This document shows, piece by piece, positions 36,346-45,823 of a DNA stretch of 64,000 nt; position 1 is the stretch's first letter; each line of letters begins with the position of its first letter. The translations under genes and the position numbers were made by a program. Source of the stretch: Proteobacteria bacterium SG_bin4 (GTDB lineage Bacteria; Pseudomonadota; Gammaproteobacteria; Burkholderiales; Nitrosomonadaceae); contig LWDH01000045.1 in the NCBI GenBank assembly GCA_002083395.1, positions 108,857-172,856 of the forward strand, given 5' to 3'. The notes under the pieces were generated by a model, which saw only the letters and a program-made list of their open reading frames with translations, did no database searches and had not been told where the DNA came from.

Positions 36346-37341
36346 ATGCGCACGCTAAGACGCCTCCTCTATATTAGTGTGCTTATGGCCATGCTGCTTG
36401 TGGCATGGTTTTATCTTCATGTTCATTCGAGTATCACGCTTCCAACCCTGCCTTATGAGTTTTCCGTCCGCGCAGGCAGCAATCTAAAACAGGTTGCACA
36501 GCAGTTGGAAGACGATGGGGTTATTCTTAATAAGTGGACCTTCATTCTACTTGCTCGTTACTTGGATCAAGAATCTGCAATCAAAGCAGGTGATTATCTG
36601 CTCAATGAAACAGTTACTCAGCTGGCGCTTCTAAATTACTTAACTTCAGGCGATGCCAAGCGCAATGCAGTAAGATTCATTGAAGGCTGGACATTCGCGC
36701 AATTACGGCAAGTCTTGAATGCACATCCGTCAATAAAAAAACTGACCACTGATTTGAGTGAACCAGAGATCTTACGCATGATCGGTGCATCCGAAACCGC
36801 CGCGGAAGGGATTTTTTTCCCCGATACCTACTATTTTTTGAAGGACAGCAGCGATATCGAGATTTTGCAGCGCGCTTATCGCACCATGCATAAGCACTTG
36901 CAATCAGAGTGGGCATCGCGCACCCAGTCATTACCATTAACGACACCTTATGAAGCGCTGATTCTGGCGTCGATCGTCGAAAAGGAAACCGGTGTGGAAA
37001 CCGACCGCGCCGAAATCGCCGGCGTGTTCATTAACCGGCTGCGGCAAGGAATGCGATTGCAAACGGATCCTACGGTCATCTACGGTTTGGGTGAGCAGTT
37101 TGATGGAAATCTTCGCAAAAAAGACCTTCTCACTGACCAAGCCTACAACACGTATACACGTCATGGCTTACCGCCCACCCCTATCGCCATGCCAGGTCTT
37201 GCCTCTATTCGTGCGGCGCTGAATCCGGCAGAAACCGATTCTCTCTATTTTGTTGCAAAAGGCAATGGCGAATCCCATTTTTCCACAAACTTGGCAGATC
37301 ATAATAAAGCAGTCAATAAATACCAGAAACAACCAAAATAA
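36346..37341 (+). CDS. mltG: Endolytic murein transglycosylase MltG
   Basis: Inner-membrane enzyme that cuts nascent glycan strands and sets their length. The 331 residues have a single N-terminal membrane segment (LLYISVLMAMLLVAWFYLHV), a LysM-like region (FSVRAGSNLKQVAQQLEDDG), and the YceG catalytic domain with Glu in LILASIVEKETGVETDRAEI plus QTDPTVIYGLG and PTPIAMPGLASIRAALNP. pabC, which often lies between fabF and mltG, and tmk-holB, which often follow, are absent here. Confidence 0.95.
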   Translation: MRTLRRLLYISVLMAMLLVAWFYLHVHSSITLPTLPYEFSVRAGSNLKQVAQQLEDDGVILNKWTFILLARYLDQESAIKAGDYLLNETVTQLALLNYLTSGDAKRNAVRFIEGWTFAQLRQVLNAHPSIKKLTTDLSEPEILRMIGASETAAEGIFFPDTYYFLKDSSDIEILQRAYRTMHKHLQSEWASRTQSLPLTTPYEALILASIVEKETGVETDRAEIAGVFINRLRQGMRLQTDPTVIYGLGEQFDGNLRKKDLLTDQAYNTYTRHGLPPTPIAMPGLASIRAALNPAETDSLYFVAKGNGESHFSTNLADHNKAVNKYQKQPK

Positions 37342-37380
37342 AAGTATGCCAACTATCCCTAAACCCGCCTGTGGAGCTGC

Positions 37381-39972
37381 ATGACCGATTTTTCCATCGT
37401 AGTGCCCACACTCAACGAAGCTGAGAATATTGATGCACTCGTCACTCGCCTCCTAGCTCTGGACCTTTCTCCTGGATCCTTTGAAATCATCTTTGTGGAT
37501 GACGGTTCCTCCGACGGCACACCGGAAAAAGTACGAAATTGGAGCAAGCAATCCTGTGTCCGCCTGATCGAGCGGCGCGAAAAACCCGATTTAACCGGCT
37601 CGATTTTGGCGGGTGTTGCTGCAGCCGGTAGTAATGTCATTGTTGTTATGGATGCGGATCTTAGCCATCCACCCGAACAATTACCGGATATTGTCGCACC
37701 GGTGTTGAACCGTTCTTTCGATGTTGCCATCGGCAGCCGCTATATTGCAGGCGGGAAAACCGAAAATTGGCCGCTATACCGTCAATTGCTGTCACGCATT
37801 GGCGGCTTGATTGCTCGCCCCATTTGCGATGTCAATGACGCGACCTCCGGCTTTTTTGCATTCCGGCGTGAACTGGCTAATAACATTTCAGACCATGCGC
37901 GCGGTTACAAGATCTTGCTGGAACTGTTGATGGCCAATCAAGGGAAAATCCGGGTCACGGAAATTCCAATCTGCTTTAGCGACCGTACGCACGGTGCATC
38001 GAAATTATCGTTTTCGCATCAACAGGCGTACATACAGCGTTTGATTACATTAGCCGGCGGCACCGCCTCGCTCAATACGGCTGGCCGATTTGCAGTGGTA
38101 GGTCTGTTTGGCGTGATCATCGACGCTTTGATTTTCCAATGGATGATGAGCCGTGACGCGGGTCTTGCGATGTCACACTTTGTCAGTTTCTTTGTCGCCG
38201 CAACCACCAATTACGCGTTCAATTCCAAGTGGTCTTTCCGGGATCATCATGCGGGTTATTTACACTGGCATCAATTCGGCCGATTCCTGACGATTGGTTT
38301 GTTAGCCCTATTACTGCGTGGCGGCGTTCTGGCATTGCTGGTTTATGTCTTGCAGGTTCCACCCGCACTGGCGATTTTTCCGGCGATTGCCGCTACCGCT
38401 GTCGTGAATTATCTCGGTTCCGCTTTTTATGTCTTCCCGGATCAAAAGAATCCGCCATCCCTCGATATCCAGTGGCGTACGGCAGCGATTGGCATTGTGC
38501 TATTTGCAGTATTGCTGCGTTTGGTTTATTTCGGCCTGGCCCAGCTAATCCCGGATGAAACCTACTATTGGCAATACGCGCAGCACATGGATCTCAGTTT
38601 TTACGACCACCCACCCATGGTCGCCTGGCTGATTTGGATGGGCACATCGATCTTGGGTCACAACGAATTCGGCGTTCGAATCGGCGCACTGCTCAGTGGC
38701 TTGATCGCAATGGGTTATTTGTATGCCATGGCGCTGAATTTATATGACAAATCCACTGCGATGCGCACCATGCTGTTGCTGGTCATATTACCGCTGGGAT
38801 TCGGCTCGGGTTTTCTGATGATTCCGGATGCGCCGTTAGTCGCGGCGTGGGCGGCTACCCTCTATTACATGGAACGCGCATTGGTTGCAGGGCAACGTTC
38901 CGCTTGGCTCGGCATGGGGATTGCTTTTGGTCTCGGACTGTTATCCAAGTATACCTTGGGGCTATTAGGAATTGCCGCACTGATATTCGTGATGATCGAT
39001 CCAACCGCGCGCCGCTGGATGTTACGTCCTCATCCTTATTTAGCTTCGCTGCTGGCGCTGCTGCTATTTTCACCGGTAATACTGTGGAATTATGAAAATG
39101 ATTGGGCCTCGTTTGCTTTTCAATCCAACCGGGTGTTGACGGACCGCTATCAGTTTGCCGTTCATCAGTTATTGCTTCACATCATCGTATTATTAACACC
39201 CATCGGCTTTGCCGCTGCGGCGTTCGCGTTGTTTTCAATCAAGAAGCCAATCGATCAGCCGCTGGAACGCAGACAACACCTATTTGTGCAAATTTTCACC
39301 GGCGTTCCTCTGATCATCTTCATCATTGCAAGCCTGTCGGATGCACCACGCTTTCACTGGACCGGCCCTATCTGGCTGGCAATTTTACCCACCCTCGCCT
39401 GGATGATCGGCCATAGCGAGCAACTTGGAACACTCGGCAAGCGCATACTAAAAGGCTGGCGGCTCACGGCCGTTAGCTGCATTCTTGTCTATGCATTTGT
39501 ATTGCATTATGTCGTATTGGGAATACCCGGCATTCCCTATCATCTGTTCACCGAGCATTATTTCTGGCGGGAAACGGCCGATGAAATCCAACAGATTGCA
39601 GCGGATGTCAGGAATCAAACCGGTAAAGAACCGGTCATTGTTGGCATGAGCAAGTGGTCTGTGGCCAGTGCGCTGGCATTTTACACCCATGAAGAGTCGG
39701 CATTGGATATCCGCTCACGCAATATGTTTGGCGATAGCGGCGCCATGTATGAATACTGGTTGCCTTCACAAGCACCGGTGAATCGCCCGGTCATCCAGGT
39801 TGGCATGAAACGTCGGCACCTGGAAAAAACCAGGCAGGGCACCGATCTCAAACCCATGCTGATACAACCCGGATCGATTGAGTATCGCGTGATAGAACGC
39901 TATGGCACGCCAGTAAGACGAGTCTACTACCGGATTTCGGAAGGATTCAGAGGCATAACGCCGGAAAACTAA
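37381..39972 (+). CDS. Three-part glycosyltransferase: GT2 + GtrA + ArnT/PMT-like
   Basis: 863 residues in three parts. Residues 1-230: a dolichyl-phosphate-mannose-synthase-like GT2 domain (FSIVVPTLNEAENIDALVTR, FVDDGSSDGTPE, VVMDADLSHPPEQLPDI) that would make polyprenyl-phosphate sugar. About 235-350: a GtrA-type four-helix membrane domain (FAVVGLFGVIIDALIFQWMM, NYAFNSKWSFRDH), which in other systems moves the lipid-linked sugar. About 360-863: a GT39/ArnT-like membrane glycosyltransferase (LIPDETYYWQYAQHMDLSFY, then DHPPMVAW). Making, flipping and transferring are thus joined in one chain. The acceptor is unknown; lipid A or cell-wall polymer is possible. It is 39 bases after mltG. Confidence 0.88.
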   Translation: MTDFSIVVPTLNEAENIDALVTRLLALDLSPGSFEIIFVDDGSSDGTPEKVRNWSKQSCVRLIERREKPDLTGSILAGVAAAGSNVIVVMDADLSHPPEQLPDIVAPVLNRSFDVAIGSRYIAGGKTENWPLYRQLLSRIGGLIARPICDVNDATSGFFAFRRELANNISDHARGYKILLELLMANQGKIRVTEIPICFSDRTHGASKLSFSHQQAYIQRLITLAGGTASLNTAGRFAVVGLFGVIIDALIFQWMMSRDAGLAMSHFVSFFVAATTNYAFNSKWSFRDHHAGYLHWHQFGRFLTIGLLALLLRGGVLALLVYVLQVPPALAIFPAIAATAVVNYLGSAFYVFPDQKNPPSLDIQWRTAAIGIVLFAVLLRLVYFGLAQLIPDETYYWQYAQHMDLSFYDHPPMVAWLIWMGTSILGHNEFGVRIGALLSGLIAMGYLYAMALNLYDKSTAMRTMLLLVILPLGFGSGFLMIPDAPLVAAWAATLYYMERALVAGQRSAWLGMGIAFGLGLLSKYTLGLLGIAALIFVMIDPTARRWMLRPHPYLASLLALLLFSPVILWNYENDWASFAFQSNRVLTDRYQFAVHQLLLHIIVLLTPIGFAAAAFALFSIKKPIDQPLERRQHLFVQIFTGVPLIIFIIASLSDAPRFHWTGPIWLAILPTLAWMIGHSEQLGTLGKRILKGWRLTAVSCILVYAFVLHYVVLGIPGIPYHLFTEHYFWRETADEIQQIAADVRNQTGKEPVIVGMSKWSVASALAFYTHEESALDIRSRNMFGDSGAMYEYWLPSQAPVNRPVIQVGMKRRHLEKTRQGTDLKPMLIQPGSIEYRVIERYGTPVRRVYYRISEGFRGITPEN

Positions 39973-39983
39973 GCGATCAAAAG

Positions 39984-40397
39984 TTATTTGATTGCATAAT
40001 CAGCCATCTGCCAGGTATTTTCCACAGTTTTAGCCAGCGTGACTGTCTCCATTGCCAGTCCTTTTTCAGCGAATGTCGTATAAAACTGCAGCACGACATA
40101 TTCGCCATCGGGAAATCCGGAGATTGATTTGGTCACCCCTGCGGTAGCCAAATACCGGGCAGTCATTGCACCACGGGGGGTTCTGATCCCAGTTATCGAT
40201 TTGAGCCAGTCTGCTTCCGGAGTTTTATTTTTAAATAAAACCGACGACATTTCCCAGCTTTCTTTGTATTTTCCGTCATCCACCAACTCAAACCAGGATC
40301 GCGCAGCACTTTCCACCGCTTTTAAGACTTCGCTGTCATCCGCTTGCGCAAAGTTACTGCAAACAAGTAACAGCATAAGCATGAACCATTTTTTCAT
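39984..40397 (-). CDS. DUF4019 exported protein
   Basis: 137 residues from the ATG at 40397, which has GAGGAG seven bases ahead; an upstream start at 40412 lacks this. Signal peptide MKKWFMLMLLLVCSNFAQA. The mature part matches DUF4019 (AARSWFELVDDGKYKESWEM, GAMTARYLATAGVTKSISGF), a small periplasmic fold of unknown role. It converges with the glycosyltransferase fusion, 11 bases apart. Confidence 0.8.
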   Translation of the reverse strand: MKKWFMLMLLLVCSNFAQADDSEVLKAVESAARSWFELVDDGKYKESWEMSSVLFKNKTPEADWLKSITGIRTPRGAMTARYLATAGVTKSISGFPDGEYVVLQFYTTFAEKGLAMETVTLAKTVENTWQMADYAIK

Positions 40398-40446
40398 TAT
40401 TAAACTCCTCAATTATCAAACCCTCATTTGCGTATTACTCAGATAA

Positions 40447-41256
40447 TCACTGCGCATGGGGAAAAATATTTCCAATGATCCAGATTGAAGCAATTCCGAG
40501 CAAAATTAAAGTCACTTGCTGGATGGTCGCATGAATTTCCGGACGTTTATGCAATCCTGGGATTAAGTCAGACATCGCTACGTAGATCATACTGGCGGTT
40601 GCAATCGCCAGTAGCGGTTGTACCAGGAAATTCATATTATGCAAAGTAAAGTAGGCCAGAACGCCGCCAACCAGTGTTGCAAAACTGGAAAATAAGTTCA
40701 GTAGAAACGCTTTATGGCGCGTGTAGCCGGAATTTAGCAAAATGATAAAATCCCCGGCTTCTTGCGGAATCTCATGCGCGATGATGGCAATCGAAGTTAC
40801 GATGCCTAATTGCACGTCGACCATAAAAGCAGCCGCAATCAGTATTCCATCAACGAAATTATGAAAGGTATCGCCGACAATCACCATCATTCCGCTGCGG
40901 CCGTGATCGTGCTGATGGTAATGCGATGCTGACGCTGCTGATGCATGGTCATGCGAAGGATCATGCGCCTCGCAATTTTCCAGATGACAGTGCCGCCATA
41001 ACACCAGCTTCTCTAAAATAAAAAAAGCCAGAATACCAAACAGCACCGTCATAGATACTTGCACGGGATTATCGGAGTGCTCAAGCGCTTCCGGCAGAGT
41101 ATTCAAGAAAGCGGCTCCCAGCAATGCGCCGATCGCATAGGACACCAGCAAGGATAGCCAGGATATCCTGGCATTGAGCGCCAACACAGCGGCAAACAAT
41201 ATACTCAACACCCCGCCCAGCAGGCTGGCGGTGATGATCCAGGTAAGCGTCGACAT
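40447..41256 (-). CDS. ZIP-family metal transporter
   Basis: 269 residues with about eight membrane segments and the ZIP signatures HNFVDGILIAAAF (fourth) and HEIPQEAGDFIILL (fifth), whose His and Glu bind the metal. A His-rich loop lies between segments three and four (HYHQHDHGR, HDPSHDHAS, plus CHLENCEAH). Members bring Zn, Fe or Mn into the cytoplasm; Zn is the usual substrate. With the czc pump 11 kb away the window holds genes for both uptake and export, but no shared operator was seen. Confidence 0.9.
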   Translation of the reverse strand: MSTLTWIITASLLGGVLSILFAAVLALNARISWLSLLVSYAIGALLGAAFLNTLPEALEHSDNPVQVSMTVLFGILAFFILEKLVLWRHCHLENCEAHDPSHDHASAASASHYHQHDHGRSGMMVIVGDTFHNFVDGILIAAAFMVDVQLGIVTSIAIIAHEIPQEAGDFIILLNSGYTRHKAFLLNLFSSFATLVGGVLAYFTLHNMNFLVQPLLAIATASMIYVAMSDLIPGLHKRPEIHATIQQVTLILLGIASIWIIGNIFPHAQ

Positions 41257-41330
41257 AAAACTAATCGAAAAGGAAAGGCGGGATTATACGCTGTTGCAGC
41301 TAACTGGATAGAATCACATGTTAATAAATT

Positions 41331-42092
41331 TCATTCAAGCCAGATCAACGCTGCCATCCGCCCGGTTTCGCCATCGCGACGGTAAGAATAAAAGCGGGCG
41401 GGGTCGCTATAGGTACAGACTCCTCCGCCATAAATTTTTGTTACGCCGCAATTGCTGAGCCGCTGCCGCGCCAATAAAAAAATGTCTGCAAGCCACTTTG
41501 CCTGGCCGTTAGAGTACTTGGGTTGAAAAGCTTGCTGCGCGCGGTCATCATGCTGTACGAATGCCGCATAAACCTCCGCGCCGACTTCAAAATGATCCGG
41601 ACCAATCGCTGGCCCCAGCCACGCCATTAGCCGGCGTGGGTCCATTTGCATCGCTTCAATGGTATTTTCGATGACGCCACCAGCCAAGCCGCGCCAACCG
41701 GCATGCGCAATACCCACTCCCGTTCCAGCCTGATCACACAGCAATACCGGCAAGCAATCGGCCACCATCACTGCGCACACTGTTTGTTGCCGACGGCTGA
41801 AAGCAGCATCTGCCTCGGGAATCTCCGCTGCAGCATGTTCAATTTGAACCGGCTGCGCGCCATGCACTTGGTTTAGCCATTTCGGTTCCTGCGGCAAATG
41901 ATGGCGCAATAAAGCCCGGTTCTGCGTTACATTTTCCGGTTTGTCATTCACATGCGCACCGAGATTCAATGATGTATACATTCCGTGCGCACCGCTACTA
42001 ACACCACCGTTACGCGTGGTAAACAACGCTCTGACGTTGTCCGGCGCCGGCCAATCGGGAACAATCCAATCGTTGGTTGTGATCACCTGCAT
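41331..42092 (-). CDS. pgeF: Peptidoglycan editing factor PgeF (YfiH, laccase-domain)
   Basis: 253 residues from the ATG at 42092 (AAGGGATATG); a longer frame upstream to 42173 is not family-like. The metal-binding His/Cys set is visible: LNQVHGAQPVQI, MVADCLPVLLCDQAG, GIAHAGWRGLAGGVIE and GGGVCTYSDPARFYSYRRDG. YfiH proteins edit mis-built muropeptides, removing L-Ser in place of L-Ala, in E. coli, and act as multicopper or purine-nucleoside enzymes elsewhere. Confidence 0.93.
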   Translation of the reverse strand: MQVITTNDWIVPDWPAPDNVRALFTTRNGGVSSGAHGMYTSLNLGAHVNDKPENVTQNRALLRHHLPQEPKWLNQVHGAQPVQIEHAAAEIPEADAAFSRRQQTVCAVMVADCLPVLLCDQAGTGVGIAHAGWRGLAGGVIENTIEAMQMDPRRLMAWLGPAIGPDHFEVGAEVYAAFVQHDDRAQQAFQPKYSNGQAKWLADIFLLARQRLSNCGVTKIYGGGVCTYSDPARFYSYRRDGETGRMAALIWLE

Positions 42093-42306
42093 ATCCCTTA
42101 ATAAAATTTGAGAATTTTGACCCGGTTCACAAAATTTCTGCTGCCCCTGAAAAAAATTCCAATCCCAATTCAATCTTTAACCGGATATTTCTGAGTTAAA
42201 ATATGAAAGATAAGAAGTAACAATCAAACTCAATGCACATGCACTGATCCGTTATCTCCTTAATAACCCTCAATTGACAATAACAAGCCCGTAATAGGTG
42301 TAATCG

Positions 42307-43467
42307 ATGAATTATATAAAGAACTACCTTTTGATAATACTGAAATCTTTAGCTCGCACCATCGTAACCATAGCGATAATCATACCCTTGGCGCATGCCG
42401 CAACCGAAGACGAAACCGAATTCCTTAAAGCTGCATTTTCGGGAAAAACCGAGACCATCACGCAGTTTCTGGAAAAAGGCATTAATGTCAATTATCAAAA
42501 TGAAATGGGATTTACCGCACTGATCGTTGCTTCGCAATTCGGTCATAGCGACATCGTCAAAAAATTGCTGGAAAGCAATGCTGATGTCAATCACAAGAAT
42601 GCAGGCGGCGTAACGGCGCTGACCATTGCTACCAAAAACGGCCATGCGGATATTGTTGATATGCTCTTAGCTAAGGGCGCTGATATCAATGCCCAAACCA
42701 CTGATGGCATTACTCCGCTGATGCTGGGCATCCAGAAAGGACGGGACGCCATCGTCGATACCTTGCTGGATAAAGGCGCTGACATCCATCTGCACACCCA
42801 GGAGAAACTCACGGCCCTGATCATTGCCGCCATGGAAGGCAAAAGCTCTATCGTCGAGAAGCTGCTGGCAAAAGGCGCCAAAGTTGATGATCAAGCATCA
42901 GACAATACCACGGCACTGTATATGGCCGCGCGGAATGGCCATACCGCAATCGTTGAAACTCTGTTAGCAAAAAATGCAGCCGCGGATATAGTGGCCGTCG
43001 ACAATACTACGCCATTATTTATCGCAGCTCAAAATGGTCATAGCGACATCGTGAATGCGCTACTGGCAAAGAACGTCAAGGTTGATGCGCAAGATCAAAA
43101 TAGTGCCACACCATTGACTTTGGCGGCTCTGATGGGACACAGCGAAATCGTAAAAACACTCATCAAGCACGGCGCCACCATTGATCACAAAGCCACGAAT
43201 GGATTCACTCCATTAATTCTAGCCGCACAGAACGGCCATACGCCGGTCATCGAAATTTTATTGGAAAACGGCGCAAAAATTGATTTGCAAAACGAAGACG
43301 GCATCACCGCACTCATGTGGGCAAGCTTGCATGATCACGCTGATGCGGTCAAATTGCTCTTGGCAAAAGGCGCGGACACTTCGATCAAAAGTAAAACCGG
43401 GAAAACCGCGGCAGAAATTGCAAAAGACCCCGCAATTGTCGAGTCGCTGCAAGCCGCTAAAAAATAA
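42307..43467 (+). CDS. Exported ankyrin-repeat protein
   Basis: 386 residues: signal peptide to about 31 (IAIIIPLAHAATED), then about ten ankyrin repeats of 33 residues each with the pattern TALxxAxxxGHxxIVxxLLxKGA (for example TPLFIAAQNGHSDIVNALLA). It ends soon after the last repeat, without a catalytic domain. Ankyrin proteins bind other proteins; the partner is unknown. The repeats are alike at the protein level but diverged in DNA. The GDPD gene follows by 14 bases, so they are likely co-transcribed. Confidence 0.9.
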   Translation: MNYIKNYLLIILKSLARTIVTIAIIIPLAHAATEDETEFLKAAFSGKTETITQFLEKGINVNYQNEMGFTALIVASQFGHSDIVKKLLESNADVNHKNAGGVTALTIATKNGHADIVDMLLAKGADINAQTTDGITPLMLGIQKGRDAIVDTLLDKGADIHLHTQEKLTALIIAAMEGKSSIVEKLLAKGAKVDDQASDNTTALYMAARNGHTAIVETLLAKNAAADIVAVDNTTPLFIAAQNGHSDIVNALLAKNVKVDAQDQNSATPLTLAALMGHSEIVKTLIKHGATIDHKATNGFTPLILAAQNGHTPVIEILLENGAKIDLQNEDGITALMWASLHDHADAVKLLLAKGADTSIKSKTGKTAAEIAKDPAIVESLQAAKK

Positions 43468-43481
43468 TCACGGATACTTGT

Positions 43482-44237
43482 ATGAACTCGATGCCTGAGC
43501 ACTCGCCACCTGAAAAATGCCAAGTGTTCGCGCATCGCGGCGCCAATCGTGAAGCCATGGAAAACACCCGCAGCGCTTTCGACAAAGCGCTGCGCTACGC
43601 CATCGACGGTATCGAAACCGATGTGCAGTTAAGCCGCGATGACGTGACTGTGCTTTGGCATGACCGTTTTCTCGACAAAATCGGATTGAACGGCAAGCAC
43701 ATCGACGATTTTGATTATCAGCAACTGCGCGCACTGATTAATCCCGATTCCGGTAGTGAAAGTATCATGACGCTAGCGGATTTTTTGCGCGAGTACCGGC
43801 AGCGTTGCCGGTTACTGATCGAAATCAAGAATCGCGATTGGGAACCGGTTTCGCGTCATCATAGCAAAATGCGGCAAACGCTCGATTTAATCGGTAACGA
43901 TCCTGATCGGCACATGCTGGTATCGTCGTTCAATCTCGCAAGCCTGGAATATGCGCATCGATACCGAGCAGATTCTCCATTGATCTACAATTTTGAAACC
44001 GGTCAAACCATCGATGATGCGCACGAGCTATTGACTTCACATGAATTTCTGCACGGCTTCTGCTTGCCGATCGATACTACTGATCAAGCCATCGTCGATT
44101 TATTGCACGATCATGGCAAATGTGCCGGTGTCTACACCTGTAACAGCGATGCCGAGATTACTAAAGCACTGGAGCTGGGCGTGGATATCCTGATCAGCGA
44201 CGTGCCGCAGCAAGCATTGATATTGCGCGATCGATGA
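43482..44237 (+). CDS. Glycerophosphodiester phosphodiesterase
   Basis: Splits glycerophosphodiesters to glycerol-3-phosphate and an alcohol. The 251 residues have the GDPD motifs: FAHRGANREAMENTRSAF (His-Arg and Glu), GIETDVQLSRDD (Glu, Asp), LWHDRFLDKIG (His), LLIEIKN. No signal peptide, so cytoplasmic (UgpQ-like). It overlaps glpD by four bases (ATGA), placing its product directly with its next enzyme. Confidence 0.93.
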   Translation: MNSMPEHSPPEKCQVFAHRGANREAMENTRSAFDKALRYAIDGIETDVQLSRDDVTVLWHDRFLDKIGLNGKHIDDFDYQQLRALINPDSGSESIMTLADFLREYRQRCRLLIEIKNRDWEPVSRHHSKMRQTLDLIGNDPDRHMLVSSFNLASLEYAHRYRADSPLIYNFETGQTIDDAHELLTSHEFLHGFCLPIDTTDQAIVDLLHDHGKCAGVYTCNSDAEITKALELGVDILISDVPQQALILRDR

Positions 44238-45823
44238 AACGTGACTTCGCCGCTTTAGGACAGCAGAAATTCGATCTTTTGATTTGCGGCGGCGGTATTT
44301 ACGGTGCCTGGACTGCGTATGACGCCGCATTGCGCGGACTGAAAGTCGCCATCGTCGAGCAAAACGATTGGGCCAGCGCGACTTCTTCCGCTTCGACCAA
44401 ATTGATCCACGGCGGTTTGCGTTATCTGGAAACGTACGATTTCAAGCTGGTCAGCAAATCGCTCCAGGAACGTACCCGGCTGTTGCGCATTGCGCCGCAC
44501 CGCGTTTGGCCGTTACGCTTCGGCGTGCCGGTCTTTGCCCGGCAACGAATCAACCGGTTACAACTGAAATTGGGGTTGTCGCTATACGATTATCTAGCGG
44601 ACGATACCGATCCATCCATGCGGCATCGATATTTCAATCCCGAGCAATTCAGCGCGCATTTTCCTGCAATCAAGCAAAATCAACTGAAAGGTGGGTTCAC
44701 CTACGCCGACGCGCAAACCGACGATGCTCGCCTGGTACTGGAATTGATCGCCGGTGCGCAAGCGGCTGGCGCTTGCTGCATCAACTATTGCCAGTTGTTG
44801 CAAATTCTGGAAGCAGAAAGCAAGGCTAACAGCGCAATCGTTCGCGACCAATTGACCGGTCACGAACTCCCGATTCATGCCCGCCAAATCGTGTTCACCA
44901 CCGGTTTGTGGTTAGCCAAAGAACCGCCGGGGCGGGATTGGTGCCGGCTCGCCAAAGGCGTGCATTTGATCATGCCTGCCGTACTCGATACCGATGCGCT
45001 GTTATTGACGGCACCTGCCGATGGCCGGGTGTTTTTCATGATTCCTTGGTACGGTTTGACCTTGCTCGGAACCACCGATACCGATTTCAACGCCGATACC
45101 GGACAGGTTGCGGTTGAAACCAGCGATATTGATTATTTGCTTGCTGCTGCCAATCACTATCTGCGAGTACCCTGGACTCGTCGCGACATCATCGGCAGTT
45201 TTGCCGGTGTGCGGGTTTTTAAACAACCATTGCAATCGGCTGCAAGCGGATCACCATCTGCCTTGAGCCGCGACTGGGAATTAAAAACCGCTCCGAACGG
45301 CGTGCATTACGCCATTGGCGGAAAAATCACTTCCTCCCGGCAAGATGCTGCCCGCATCGTGGATACCGTATGTGAGCAACTCGGCATCGCCGCAACGTGC
45401 ATCACCCAGGAAAAATTGTTACCGTGGACGCCCTCCGGCAATTTTGCAACCTGGTTCTCACAGATGACGGCCCAAGCGGCACAGCTTGGAGTCGATGCGG
45501 CCAGCATACACTGGCTGCTGCGCCGTCACGGCAGCAAAGCGGCCGAAATTCTGCAACAAGTCCAATCAAATCAACAACTGGCACAGCGTATTGTGCCGTC
45601 TTTGCCATTCATTCTCGCCGACCTGCTGCACTGCGCCACCAATGAAATGGTCGTACATTTGGACGATCTGCTGCGCCGCCGCTTGCCGTTGCTCATTCTA
45701 ACCAAGCTCAGCGAAGAACAACTCAACCCAATCGCTCAGTTGATTGCCAGTCCCTTACAGTGGGACAACGCATGCATCGCGCAAGAAATATCCCGTTGCA
45801 GCAACTTCCAGAACGTGGAATGA
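44234..45823 (+). CDS. glpD: Glycerol-3-phosphate dehydrogenase
   Basis: FAD enzyme that oxidises glycerol-3-phosphate to dihydroxyacetone phosphate and feeds the quinone pool from the inner membrane face. The 529 residues begin with the FAD motif DLLICGGGIYGAWTAYDAAL, then SSASTKLIHGGLRYLE, LLGTTDTDF, and the C-terminal GlpD domain. Slightly longer than E. coli GlpD (501). Overlaps both neighbours by ATGA. Confidence 0.93.
   Translation: MKRDFAALGQQKFDLLICGGGIYGAWTAYDAALRGLKVAIVEQNDWASATSSASTKLIHGGLRYLETYDFKLVSKSLQERTRLLRIAPHRVWPLRFGVPVFARQRINRLQLKLGLSLYDYLADDTDPSMRHRYFNPEQFSAHFPAIKQNQLKGGFTYADAQTDDARLVLELIAGAQAAGACCINYCQLLQILEAESKANSAIVRDQLTGHELPIHARQIVFTTGLWLAKEPPGRDWCRLAKGVHLIMPAVLDTDALLLTAPADGRVFFMIPWYGLTLLGTTDTDFNADTGQVAVETSDIDYLLAAANHYLRVPWTRRDIIGSFAGVRVFKQPLQSAASGSPSALSRDWELKTAPNGVHYAIGGKITSSRQDAARIVDTVCEQLGIAATCITQEKLLPWTPSGNFATWFSQMTAQAAQLGVDAASIHWLLRRHGSKAAEILQQVQSNQQLAQRIVPSLPFILADLLHCATNEMVVHLDDLLRRRLPLLILTKLSEEQLNPIAQLIASPLQWDNACIAQEISRCSNFQNVE

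Noticed and set aside
42400..43460. Regularly spaced repeats at about 99 bases, considered as a CRISPR-like array
   Set aside because: The period equals 33 codons and translates as ankyrin repeats; the DNA is diverged between units.
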